Assembly (NCBI GenBank): GCA_021846485.1
Contig: JAJZWW010000077.1
Location: 1-10,877 of the forward strand
Length of the DNA: 10,877 nt
Source: Actinomycetes bacterium
Lineage (GTDB): Bacteria > Actinomycetota > Acidimicrobiia > Acidimicrobiales > Palsa-688
Direction of reading: 5' to 3'
The position numbers and the translations under genes were made by a program. Under the pieces are notes generated by a model. That model did no database searches, was not told the origin of the DNA, and worked only from the letters and a program-made list of their open reading frames with translations. This document shows positions 1-6,408 of the stretch, piece after piece. Numbering within the stretch: the first letter of the stretch is position 1; every line of letters starts with the position of its first letter.

Positions 1-121
1 CTCGCGTCGAGCGACGACAGCTCAGATCCTTCCGGTAACATGTCGGAAGATTACCTATCTGCGTCCTGCAGAGCAACTTGTTGACGTTAGCAGGGTCGTC
101 GAGATCAGCGGCTTGTCGGTA
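1..121. other. Non-coding stretch beyond the 3' end of the NlpC/P60 gene, with a short inverted repeat
   Basis: No convincing coding frame is visible here. It lies just past the stop codon (TGA on the minus strand, 122-124) of the NlpC/P60 gene and is less GC-rich than the genes. Positions 29-34 (CTTCCG) and 44-49 (CGGAAG) form a perfect 6-bp inverted repeat with a 9-nt loop that contains the palindrome ACATGT. It could act as a weak terminator for the minus-strand gene or as a protein-binding site. No T-run follows it in the minus-strand direction, so a classical intrinsic terminator is not supported. Confidence 0.3.
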
Positions 122-1033
122 TCAGGAGTCGAGGTAGCGGCGGGCCGCCACCGGGTCGGCTCCGGTCCGGGCGATCGGGCGGCGCTCCACCCCCCTGTCG
201 GTCTCCGGTGCGTGCAGCATCTCCCCTCCGGAGCTGGCGATGCCGACGTGGTGGATTCGCTCACCGGGCCGGGCGAAGAAGACGAGGTCGCCCGGCTCCA
301 CCCGGGCGAGGTCCACCTCCGTGCCGGCAGCCAACTGGTCGTGGGCGTCGCGGGGTATGCGCACACCGCACCGGCGGTGACAGAGCCACGCCAGGCCGGA
401 GCAGTCGACGCCCCAACCGCTGGCGCCGCCCCACAGGTAGGGGAGGAGGAGGAAGGCCTCCGCGGCATGGACCACGGTCGCCCTGTTGCCGCTCGGAGCC
501 GTCAGCTGGGCTGCCGCTACCTCCACCGGTTCATCGGTGAGTGTCCGCAGGTCGTTGGGGCCAGCTCGCAGCGCCGTGCCGAGACCGAGCGGTCGATGGC
601 CCGCCGTGGTGAGCGCCGAGATGACGATCTCCCGTCCGGAGGGTGCGGGGGGCCACGGCACGACCTGGCAACTGGGGACCCAACCCGGGTACCCGCCGTC
701 GTGGAGCGACGAGGGTTGATCGGGGAGGAGGATGCGGAGCCACTCCCCCTGTACAGCCAGCACTGACGCCTCGTCACCCAGCAACGCCTGGGTCAGCACC
801 CGGCCGTCGAGGTCGAGGCGGTCGGTGTCGGTCAGCGAGGCAACCCACGATCCCGGGTCCGCTGGCGCCCCCAGTGCCGGCCGATCGATGCTGCGAGCGG
901 CCGACGGTGCAGTCCAGAGGGTCGCAACGCTGACCGCGATCCTGGCGCGATCCCCGACAGACCAAACTCTCGTCGGGCGACCATGATGTAGCCGAGTGGC
1001 GGGGTGGAGCGGCAACCGGTAGAATTTTGACAT
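122..1033 (-). CDS. SH3b-NlpC/P60 family peptidase, YkfC-like gamma-D-glutamyl dipeptidase
   Basis: The 303-residue protein has a C-terminal NlpC/P60 cysteine-peptidase domain at about residues 185-303. Residues 199-212 (YLWGGASGWGVDCS) hold the catalytic Cys211, residues 261-265 (HHVGI) the likely catalytic His262, and residues 273-276 (LHAP) the third polar residue His274. Residues about 30-185 look like two bacterial SH3-type domains, the first ending in GYPGWVP (114-120). This layout matches YkfC-type enzymes, which cleave the gamma-D-Glu to diamino-acid bond in L-Ala-D-Glu-containing peptides during murein peptide recycling. No signal peptide or membrane helix is seen, so a cytoplasmic role is inferred. 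The ATG at 1033 is the only ATG near the start of the homologous region; it has no Shine-Dalgarno sequence and abuts the divergent promoter, and a TTG at 1015 is the alternative. The gene is divergent from the transporter operon. The family call is firm; the exact substrate is inferred. Confidence 0.88.
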   Translation of the reverse strand: MSKFYRLPLHPATRLHHGRPTRVWSVGDRARIAVSVATLWTAPSAARSIDRPALGAPADPGSWVASLTDTDRLDLDGRVLTQALLGDEASVLAVQGEWLRILLPDQPSSLHDGGYPGWVPSCQVVPWPPAPSGREIVISALTTAGHRPLGLGTALRAGPNDLRTLTDEPVEVAAAQLTAPSGNRATVVHAAEAFLLLPYLWGGASGWGVDCSGLAWLCHRRCGVRIPRDAHDQLAAGTEVDLARVEPGDLVFFARPGERIHHVGIASSGGEMLHAPETDRGVERRPIARTGADPVAARRYLDS

Positions 1034-1056
1034 CAGAGAGGGAGGTGCGGCATGGT
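1027..1056 (+). promoter_or_regulatory. Candidate promoter of the transporter operon
   Basis: A perfect TTGACA (-35 consensus) lies at 1027-1032. The best-placed -10 candidate is CATGGT at 1051-1056 (18-nt spacer), a weak match. The TTGACA overlaps the ATG of the divergent NlpC/P60 gene (CAT at 1031-1033), so the two transcription units are packed very closely and may be co-regulated. The region also has small dyads (GCGG 1047-1050 with CCGC 1058-1061, and GGTACC 1054-1059) that could serve as an operator. Confidence 0.4.
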
Positions 1057-1078
1057 ACCGCCGACATCAACAGCCACC

Positions 1079-1084
1079 AAGGAG
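1079..1084 (+). promoter_or_regulatory. Ribosome binding site that sets the start of the solute-binding protein
   Basis: AAGGAG lies 6 nt before the ATG at 1091. This favours 1091 over the in-frame ATG at 1052, which would add 13 residues with no signal-peptide character and has a less well-placed purine run. Confidence 0.75.
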
Positions 1085-1090
1085 CGACAC

Positions 1091-2476
1091 ATGAGCATGA
1101 GTCGCGCCCTCGCCCGCGGACGCGTGCGGGCCCTGAACAAGGCGAAGGGTGGAGCAGCCCTGGCCGCGCTCGCCCTGCTCGCCGCAGCGTGTGGTGCGAC
1201 CGCCAGCAGCGCCACGAGCGGGACTTCCGGCACCACCTCCTCCAGTGGGGGCGGTGGGAAGCAGACCCTCACCGTAGAGACGTGGGTCAACCCACCTGCG
1301 GTCCAGGCGCTCAAGCAGATCGACGCTGAGTTCCACAAAGCCAACCCGTCCATCAACGTCAACCTCCGCACGGCCGCGGATATCACCGGTCCGTACGCCA
1401 CGCTGCTGCAGACGAGCGTGGACTCGGGGAGCGCCGACATCGTCACGGACTATCCGCCGTTCCAACCGCTGCCCTTGAAGGCAACCAAGGCCAATGAGAC
1501 CACGTGGCAGTACTGGAGCACACACAACGTCTTCGCTCCACTCAATGGCCAGAGCTTCCTGTCCTCCTACACCCCGGGCGCGGTGAAGAGCGAGACGTAC
1601 AACGGCAAGGTCTACGGCGTCGTGTCGGGCGCGTACCAAGAGGGGGTCTTCTATAACAAGGCAACCTTCTCCAAGTACGGCTTGTCCGTCCCCACGACCT
1701 ACAACCAGTTCCTCACCGTATTGAAGACGCTCAAATCCAAGGGCGTGACGCCGCTTTTCGACGCCCTCGGAAACGTCGGCCCGACCTACCTGCAGTTCCT
1801 TTATTACAACCTGATCGCCGATGACTGGTACCCGTCGGCACCGGGCGGTAACCTCGCTCTGGGCCTGGAGAACGGGACTGTGAAGTGGACCTCGCCTCAG
1901 TTCACGAAGGTGATGCAGCAGGAGAAGACCATCGCTAGATACCTGGAGCCCAACTACACGGGAATACCATGGGAGTCGATGCCGGGTGACTTTGCCAAGG
2001 GCGATGCCGCCATGCTGCTCGATGGCTCGTGGGACCTGGCGGCCGTGCACCAGGCCAATCCGTCCATGCAGGTCGGCTTCTTTCCCCTCCCAGGGAGCAA
2101 CACAGCGGCCAACAACCAACCGTACGAGGCGAGCAACCTCACGTTCTCTGTGCTGGCCGCGTCAAAGCACAAGACGGCGGCCATGAAGTGGCTGGCTTTT
2201 TTCTCCGAGCCGAAGATCTACGCCCAGTACGTCGATATCACTGGAATCTCGCCATCCGAGCGCTCCGGCAACTTCACCGGGTTCACGGCTCAGACCATGG
2301 GCAGCTGGTTCGGCAAGGGGGTCAGCAGTGGGAAGCTGTTCCCTTCGCTCTCTCCTACGGCGGCCTACTGGGACCAGCCCAACAACTGGCCGAAGCTTCA
2401 GCAGGACGTGATCTCCGGTTCGAAGACACCGGCGCAGGTGGAGCAGCTGTACCAGCAGGACTGGAAGACGTCCTGA
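1091..2476 (+). CDS. CUT1-type ABC transporter sugar-binding lipoprotein
   Basis: The 461-residue protein is a family 1 extracellular solute-binding protein (MalE/UgpB-like), which captures an oligosaccharide or amino sugar outside the membrane and delivers it to the permeases. The N-terminus is a lipoprotein signal: basic residues 5-19, a hydrophobic stretch 21-33 (Ala/Leu-rich), and Cys34 in the context LAAAC. A Ser/Thr/Gly-rich linker follows (about 35-57), then the mature fold begins at QTLTVETWV. Characteristic segments include AEFHKANPSINV, the GKVYGV strand, FYNKATFSKYGL, and a C-terminal segment beginning AAMKWLAFFSEP. The length is normal for the family. It heads a plus-strand operon and is separated from the first permease by a single base. 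AT-richer codons than in the housekeeping genes are visible in places. The substrate cannot be read from sequence; the neighbours suggest GlcNAc- or MurNAc-containing compounds. Confidence 0.93.
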   Translation: MSMSRALARGRVRALNKAKGGAALAALALLAAACGATASSATSGTSGTTSSSGGGGKQTLTVETWVNPPAVQALKQIDAEFHKANPSINVNLRTAADITGPYATLLQTSVDSGSADIVTDYPPFQPLPLKATKANETTWQYWSTHNVFAPLNGQSFLSSYTPGAVKSETYNGKVYGVVSGAYQEGVFYNKATFSKYGLSVPTTYNQFLTVLKTLKSKGVTPLFDALGNVGPTYLQFLYYNLIADDWYPSAPGGNLALGLENGTVKWTSPQFTKVMQQEKTIARYLEPNYTGIPWESMPGDFAKGDAAMLLDGSWDLAAVHQANPSMQVGFFPLPGSNTAANNQPYEASNLTFSVLAASKHKTAAMKWLAFFSEPKIYAQYVDITGISPSERSGNFTGFTAQTMGSWFGKGVSSGKLFPSLSPTAAYWDQPNNWPKLQQDVISGSKTPAQVEQLYQQDWKTS

Positions 2477-2477
2477 C

Positions 2478-3491
2478 GTGACCGGGACGGTTGCGCCGGA
2501 GACCGACTGGCGGGCTCCGGGGTCAGGCGGGATTGCCGCTGGCGCAAGGCCAAGGCCAGCGGGGTCTTGCGCCGACAGGGCGAGGCGCAGGACCGCCCCG
2601 GGCCGTCTGCTCAGCCGGCCGTCCCGGGGGGTCATGTGGGTTGGACTGACAGTCGGCCTGGGTGTATACGTGCTCTTCGGTGTGGCCCCGGCCATCGGCA
2701 ACCTCGCCGTGTCGTTCACCGACTACTCGGGCCTGGCCGGCTCGACTACCCACTTCACCGGCTTTGTCAACTACACCGCCATGGCCACGACGGAGCGGCC
2801 GGGTTTCGTCGGGGCCTTGGGGGCGACGGTCGTGTTCGTGGTCGGGGTCACTCTCTTGCAGAACGCCGTCGGGCTCATCCTGGCTCACCGGCTCGTCGGC
2901 AATACCCGTGGCGCGGCCCTCATGCGTCTCCTGGTGTTCCTCCCGGTCGTCTTGGGCGTGACCATCGTCGGTCTCATTTGGATTCTCATCTTCAACCCCC
3001 AGGCCGGCCCAGCTGCGGGGTTTCTGGGGCTGTTTGGGGCGTCGTCTGCGTTCTTCGGTTCGTCGGGGGCGGCGATGCCTCTGGTGATCCTGGTCCAGTC
3101 GTGGCAGAACGTGGGCTTCTCGGCCCTGGTGTTCATCGGTGGCCTGCGGGCCATCAACCCCGAGGTCTACGAGGCGGCGGCCATTGACGGGATCCGGCCG
3201 TGGCGGCGCTTGACCAGCATCACCTTCCCGCTGCTCGCCCCATCGGTCACCGTCAACGTCCTCCTCGCCGTGGTCGGTTCGTTCACGACCTATAACCTGA
3301 TATACGTCCTCACTGACGGTCAGAACGGCACCAACACCCTCGGAATGCTTGCGTTTACCTCCGCCTTCGGGAGCAGCGCCGACCTCGGCTATGGCGCAGC
3401 GGTGAGCGTCGCCCTGTTCGTCCTCACCCTCGCCGTGGCGCTGCCGCTGCTGGCGTTGCTGCGTCGCAGAGAGCGCCGCCTTCTTGTCTAG
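2478..3491 (+). CDS. CUT1 ABC transporter permease, MalF/UgpA-like
   Basis: This 337-residue inner-membrane permease subunit of the sugar importer starts at GTG 2478, one base after the stop of the binding protein, which suggests translational coupling. A hydrophilic Arg/Gly/Pro-rich cytoplasmic tail (1-51) precedes about six membrane spans near residues 52-78, 112-138, 147-171, 199-221, 255-277 and 306-327. The EAA loop that docks onto the ATPase is clear at residues 232-251 (EAAAIDGIRPWRRLTSITFP), with the conserved Glu-Ala-Ala and Gly. A second start further in, for example just before GVMWVGLTVG (Met53), would drop only the tail, but the 1-nt junction makes the GTG plausible. The size is slightly long for MalF/UgpA relatives owing to the tail. 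It pairs with the next gene as a heterodimer. Confidence 0.92.
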   Translation: MTGTVAPETDWRAPGSGGIAAGARPRPAGSCADRARRRTAPGRLLSRPSRGVMWVGLTVGLGVYVLFGVAPAIGNLAVSFTDYSGLAGSTTHFTGFVNYTAMATTERPGFVGALGATVVFVVGVTLLQNAVGLILAHRLVGNTRGAALMRLLVFLPVVLGVTIVGLIWILIFNPQAGPAAGFLGLFGASSAFFGSSGAAMPLVILVQSWQNVGFSALVFIGGLRAINPEVYEAAAIDGIRPWRRLTSITFPLLAPSVTVNVLLAVVGSFTTYNLIYVLTDGQNGTNTLGMLAFTSAFGSSADLGYGAAVSVALFVLTLAVALPLLALLRRRERRLLV

Positions 3492-3500
3492 CGGTGCGCG

Positions 3501-4364
3501 TTGACGGCGACGGCTCAACGCCCGGACTCGAGGGCCCCCCGCGGCGCCCGCTCGACCCGGCGAGCGGCCCGGGGTGTGGCGGGCGCCCTCATCGTGTTGC
3601 TGTTCTTGCTGCCGGTGCTGTACGTGGTGATGCTGGCCTTTGAGTCGCCGGCCCATTTCCTCCGCAGCCCGCTGATCCCGCCGATCGCCTCCCCGCGACC
3701 GGGCAACTTCCGATCAGCGTGGGCCCAGGCCGGGTTGGGTGTTGAGCTGGCGAACACTGCGCTTTATTCTATCCTCGCCGCCGGTCTGGCGACCGTCCTG
3801 GCCCTTCTCATTGCCTTCCCGGTCGGGCGGCGGCTGATGCGCGGGGCCGGGTTGATTTACAGCAGCGTCGCCGTTGGGTTGTTCCTGCCCTTGGCGATCA
3901 TCCCGCTGTTCGTCGAGGCCCGGTACCTGGACCTGTGGAACAACCGAATCGGCTACATCGTCCTGCACGTCGAACCGGGCATCCCGCTCGGTGTCGTGCT
4001 GCTCACGGCCGCTATCGCTAGCGTCCCCAAGGAGCTCGACGAGGCGGCGTTCATGGACGGTGCCGGCTATCTGCGCTACCTGTGGTCGGTGATGGTGCCG
4101 CTCGTGCGGCCCGGCCTGCTCATCACCTTCCTGTACGGCCTGCTCGGTGTCTGGAACGACATCATCGGTCCCGTGGTGCTGCTCGCGAATCCCAACCTGT
4201 TCCCGATCACCCGTGGCATCTACCAGTTCTACGGCGCCAACGAGCGCGAGCGGACCCTGCTGGCCGCTGCGATCGTCGTTGCCAGCCTGCCCCTCGTGGT
4301 GCTCTTCGCAGCCACCCAACGCCAGCTGATCCAGGCGACTGCGGTCGGTGCCGTGAAGGCGTGA
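3501..4364 (+). CDS. CUT1 ABC transporter permease, MalG/UgpE-like
   Basis: This 287-residue second permease subunit has membrane spans near residues 27-47, 83-107, 116-138, 159-173, 204-226 and 252-271. The ATPase-docking EAA loop lies at 181-200 (EAAFMDGAGYLRYLWSVMVP). The size and topology are typical for MalG/UgpE partners. The proposed start is TTG at 3501, 9 nt after the upstream stop, with no strong Shine-Dalgarno. A GTG near 3576 would remove most of the basic N-terminal tail and cannot be excluded. The stop overlaps the GTG start of the kinase gene (GTGA at 4361-4364). No ATP-binding subunit is encoded in the window, so the transporter probably borrows a shared ATPase of the MsiK/MalK type encoded elsewhere, as is common for actinobacterial CUT1 systems. 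Confidence 0.92.
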   Translation: MTATAQRPDSRAPRGARSTRRAARGVAGALIVLLFLLPVLYVVMLAFESPAHFLRSPLIPPIASPRPGNFRSAWAQAGLGVELANTALYSILAAGLATVLALLIAFPVGRRLMRGAGLIYSSVAVGLFLPLAIIPLFVEARYLDLWNNRIGYIVLHVEPGIPLGVVLLTAAIASVPKELDEAAFMDGAGYLRYLWSVMVPLVRPGLLITFLYGLLGVWNDIIGPVVLLANPNLFPITRGIYQFYGANERERTLLAAAIVVASLPLVVLFAATQRQLIQATAVGAVKA

Positions 4365-5287
4365 CAGGGCCGGACCCGCTGGTTCTCCCCGATGGGACGT
4401 CCCGAGTGGTCCTCCCCGACGGTGCGGTCCCCGTCGTCGCCGGGCGGCTCGTGGGCGTCGATGCCGGCGGTCGCTCGACGCGGGTCGCGATCGCCGAGGG
4501 GGGCCGGATCATCGGCTGGCGGCAGCTCCCACCGATGAACGCCGTGCTCACACCGGATGTCGCCGAGCGGCTGGCTGCCCTGGTGGTGGAGGAGCGAGGC
4601 GACGTCATGGGCGTTGGCATGCCCGGAGTCCGCACCGATGAACGGGCCCAGCAGCTGGCGTCGGACGTCGCCGCGCAGTCGGGCCGGGTGGCCACCGTGG
4701 TCGTCGACGCCGAGATCGCCCGCCTCGGCGCTTTCCTCGGCGGCCCCGGGATCATCGTCGCCGCCGGGACGGGCTCGGTCGCCATCGGCTCGGACGGTGA
4801 GCGCTCCGCCCGCGCCGGCGGGCACGGCTTCCTCCTCGGTGACGACGGCGGCGCCTACTGGATCGGCCGAGAGGCCGTCCGCTCCGCCCTCCGGCTGCGG
4901 GACGGCGTGCCGGGCTCCGAACGCCTGGCACAGGTGGTGCAGGCCGCCAGCGGGGTCAGCACCGAGGAGCTGGTCGGGTTGGTTTATCAGCACGCGACGG
5001 ACCGGTCGCTGCTGGCCCGACTCGCCCCGGCGGTGACTGAGCTAGCCCGCACCGACGCCGTGGCGGCGACGATCGTGGACGAGGCCGGCCGCCGGTTGGC
5101 CGAACTGGCCGAACACGTCCGCGCTCGCCTCGGGCCCCTTCCGGTGGCCGGGATCGGGGGCGTGTTCTCCGCGGACCTTGTGTGGGATGCCTTTGCTGCC
5201 CGCTGCGGCGCCCAGCGTCCGCTCGGGAGGCCAGAGGGCGGGGCGCTGCTCCTCGCCGCCGCTGCCCTTGGGTCATGCCGGCGATGA
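4361..5287 (+). CDS. BadF/BadG-family amino-sugar kinase (GlcNAc or MurNAc kinase-like)
   Basis: This 308-residue ASKHA-fold kinase of the BadF/BadG/BcrA/NAGK group probably phosphorylates an imported N-acetylated sugar at O6 using ATP. Residues 31-41 carry the phosphate-1 loop (VGVDAGGRSTR, Asp34). Asp116 in VVVDAEIARLGAF sits where these kinases have their catalytic Asp. GTGS at 136-139 is the phosphate-2 motif, and GDDGGAYWIGREA (160-172) and GIGGVF near the C-terminus are family signatures. The family includes eukaryotic GlcNAc kinase and the clostridial MurNAc/GlcNAc kinase MurK, so both substrates are possible. The start is GTG 4361, overlapping the permease stop (GTGA). Residues 1-30 precede the fold and contain a duplicated VLPDG motif; in-frame GTGs at 4406 and 4451 would shorten or remove this extension. 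The 3' end overlaps the next gene (ATGA). Confidence 0.86.
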   Translation: MTGPDPLVLPDGTSRVVLPDGAVPVVAGRLVGVDAGGRSTRVAIAEGGRIIGWRQLPPMNAVLTPDVAERLAALVVEERGDVMGVGMPGVRTDERAQQLASDVAAQSGRVATVVVDAEIARLGAFLGGPGIIVAAGTGSVAIGSDGERSARAGGHGFLLGDDGGAYWIGREAVRSALRLRDGVPGSERLAQVVQAASGVSTEELVGLVYQHATDRSLLARLAPAVTELARTDAVAATIVDEAGRRLAELAEHVRARLGPLPVAGIGGVFSADLVWDAFAARCGAQRPLGRPEGGALLLAAAALGSCRR

Positions 5288-6342
5288 CAGCCGCCGAGCA
5301 GCTTCTCCAAGCGGCGACACCGTCCGCCGACATCCCCGGAGCCGTGCTGACCACTGGCGATCGCCACGGCACGACCGCCACCTGGGTGTGGGGCCTGGCT
5401 GACACCACCCCGGGCGCGAAGCGGGAGATGACCGCTGGTCGCACCTTCGACCTGGCGTCGCTCACCAAGGTCGTGTGCACGACGGTCTTGGTGCTCGGGT
5501 TGGTCGCCGACGGGCGGGTCCGGCTGTCGGACCCCATCGGGGACCGGCTCCCGGGGGCGGCCGGCGACAATCCGGGGGTCACCCTCCAACGTTTGCTCAC
5601 CCACACCAGTGGCCTGCCGGCCACGGTGAAGTCGTGGACCAGCCATGCCGACGCCGACGGGGCCTGGCGAGCGATCCGCGAGATTCGCCCTGTCGATGAG
5701 CCCGGCACCAGCGTCCGCTACTCCGATGTCGGCTTCATGCTCTTGGGCCAGCTCGTCGAGGCGGTCCTTGGCACGCCTGTCGACGAGGCCTTCCGCCGGC
5801 GCGTCGCCGTCCCGCTCGGGCTCAGCAGCACCGGCTTCAGGCCGTCGGGCCCGGTCAGCTCCTTCGCTGCCACCGAGCGCCGCCCGGACGGTACGCCGTG
5901 GGTTGGTGTCGTTCACGACGAGAACGCTCGCTTCCTCGGCGGGGTCGCCGGTCACGCCGGGCTGTTTGCCACCGCTGCCGACCTCAGCCGCTTCGCCACT
6001 TGGTGGGTCGGTGAAGGCGACGGGCCGGTGCCGGCTGTCCTGAGGCGTCGGGCCGAGCGGTGCTGGACCGAGGACACCACCGGCGGCCGGCGTGGTCTCG
6101 GATGGGTCTGCCGCGGTGACAGTTTCGACTTCCTCCAGGGCTGGCCGGCCAGCGCCGTGTGCCACACCGGGTTCACTGGCACGAGCATCGCCCTCGACCC
6201 GGTGAGCGGTAGGTGGGTCGTCCTGCTCACCAACGCCGTGCACCACAGCCGGGCCAAGGAACCCATCAAGGCCCTTCGCCGGGAGCTCCACGCGGTCCTG
6301 GCCCCGCCCGGGACCGGCAATCCGCCCAGGCCCGGCGACTGA
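5284..6342 (+). CDS. Cytoplasmic serine hydrolase of the class C beta-lactamase/PBP4* family, possibly an AmiE-like MurNAc-peptide amidase
   Basis: The 352-residue beta-lactamase-fold enzyme has all three active-site motifs: SLTK (59-62, nucleophile Ser59), YSD (146-148, the Y-x-N/D element) and HTG (294-296, replacing KTG). LLTHTSGLP (104-112) and GHAGLF (223-228) are typical of the group that includes esterases, D-amino-acid peptidases and Bacillus subtilis AmiE (YbbE), which removes peptide from MurNAc. The ATG at 5284 overlaps the kinase stop (ATGA); ATG 5275 would add three residues. A longer frame open from 5182 runs over kinase coding sequence and adds only an Arg/Pro-rich segment, so it was not used. 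No signal peptide is seen, unlike a secreted PBP or beta-lactamase. Being last in a sugar uptake operon beside a kinase, it is more likely a catabolic hydrolase than a resistance enzyme. The family is secure; the substrate is inferred. Confidence 0.87.
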   Translation: MTAAEQLLQAATPSADIPGAVLTTGDRHGTTATWVWGLADTTPGAKREMTAGRTFDLASLTKVVCTTVLVLGLVADGRVRLSDPIGDRLPGAAGDNPGVTLQRLLTHTSGLPATVKSWTSHADADGAWRAIREIRPVDEPGTSVRYSDVGFMLLGQLVEAVLGTPVDEAFRRRVAVPLGLSSTGFRPSGPVSSFAATERRPDGTPWVGVVHDENARFLGGVAGHAGLFATAADLSRFATWWVGEGDGPVPAVLRRRAERCWTEDTTGGRRGLGWVCRGDSFDFLQGWPASAVCHTGFTGTSIALDPVSGRWVVLLTNAVHHSRAKEPIKALRRELHAVLAPPGTGNPPRPGD

Positions 6343-6408
6343 GCACCGCGCTCTGGCCGGCGAGCTGCCCGCGCCGACCGCCAGCCCGGCTTCGACCTGG
6401 CAAGCCTC

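Noticed and set aside
113..766. Plus-strand 217-codon open frame across the NlpC/P60 gene
   Set aside because: It is antisense to a gene with clear catalytic motifs and has no recognisable domain.
2523..3656. Minus-strand 377-codon open frame across both permease genes
   Set aside because: The translation is charged, Arg/Glu/His-rich low-complexity sequence, a typical shadow of GC-rich membrane-protein genes. The plus strand has the conserved EAA loops and membrane spans.
4082..4360. Longer N-terminus for the kinase starting at GTG 4082 inside the permease gene
   Set aside because: The extra residues are an out-of-frame reading of the permease EAA-loop region and C-terminus. The kinase fold begins after 4361 and the GTGA junction fits a start there.
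5182..5283. Longer N-terminus for the serine hydrolase starting at ATG 5182
   Set aside because: It lies inside the kinase coding sequence, is Arg/Pro/Ala-rich, and does not resemble the family or a signal peptide. The ATGA overlap at 5284 is the natural start.
4987..6291. Minus-strand 434-codon open frame across the kinase and serine hydrolase genes
   Set aside because: No family features. It is antisense to two genes with full sets of active-site motifs.
5284..6342. Antibiotic-resistance beta-lactamase
   Set aside because: It has the class C fold motifs but HTG instead of KTG, no export signal, and sits in a sugar-catabolism operon. Resistance function is not supported.
6343..6408. Possible bidirectional terminator between the convergent hydrolase and regulator genes
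   Set aside because: Only a 5-bp stem (GCCAG 6380-6384, CTGGC 6397-6401) with a 12-nt loop and no T-tract is seen. That is too weak to call in GC-rich sequence.
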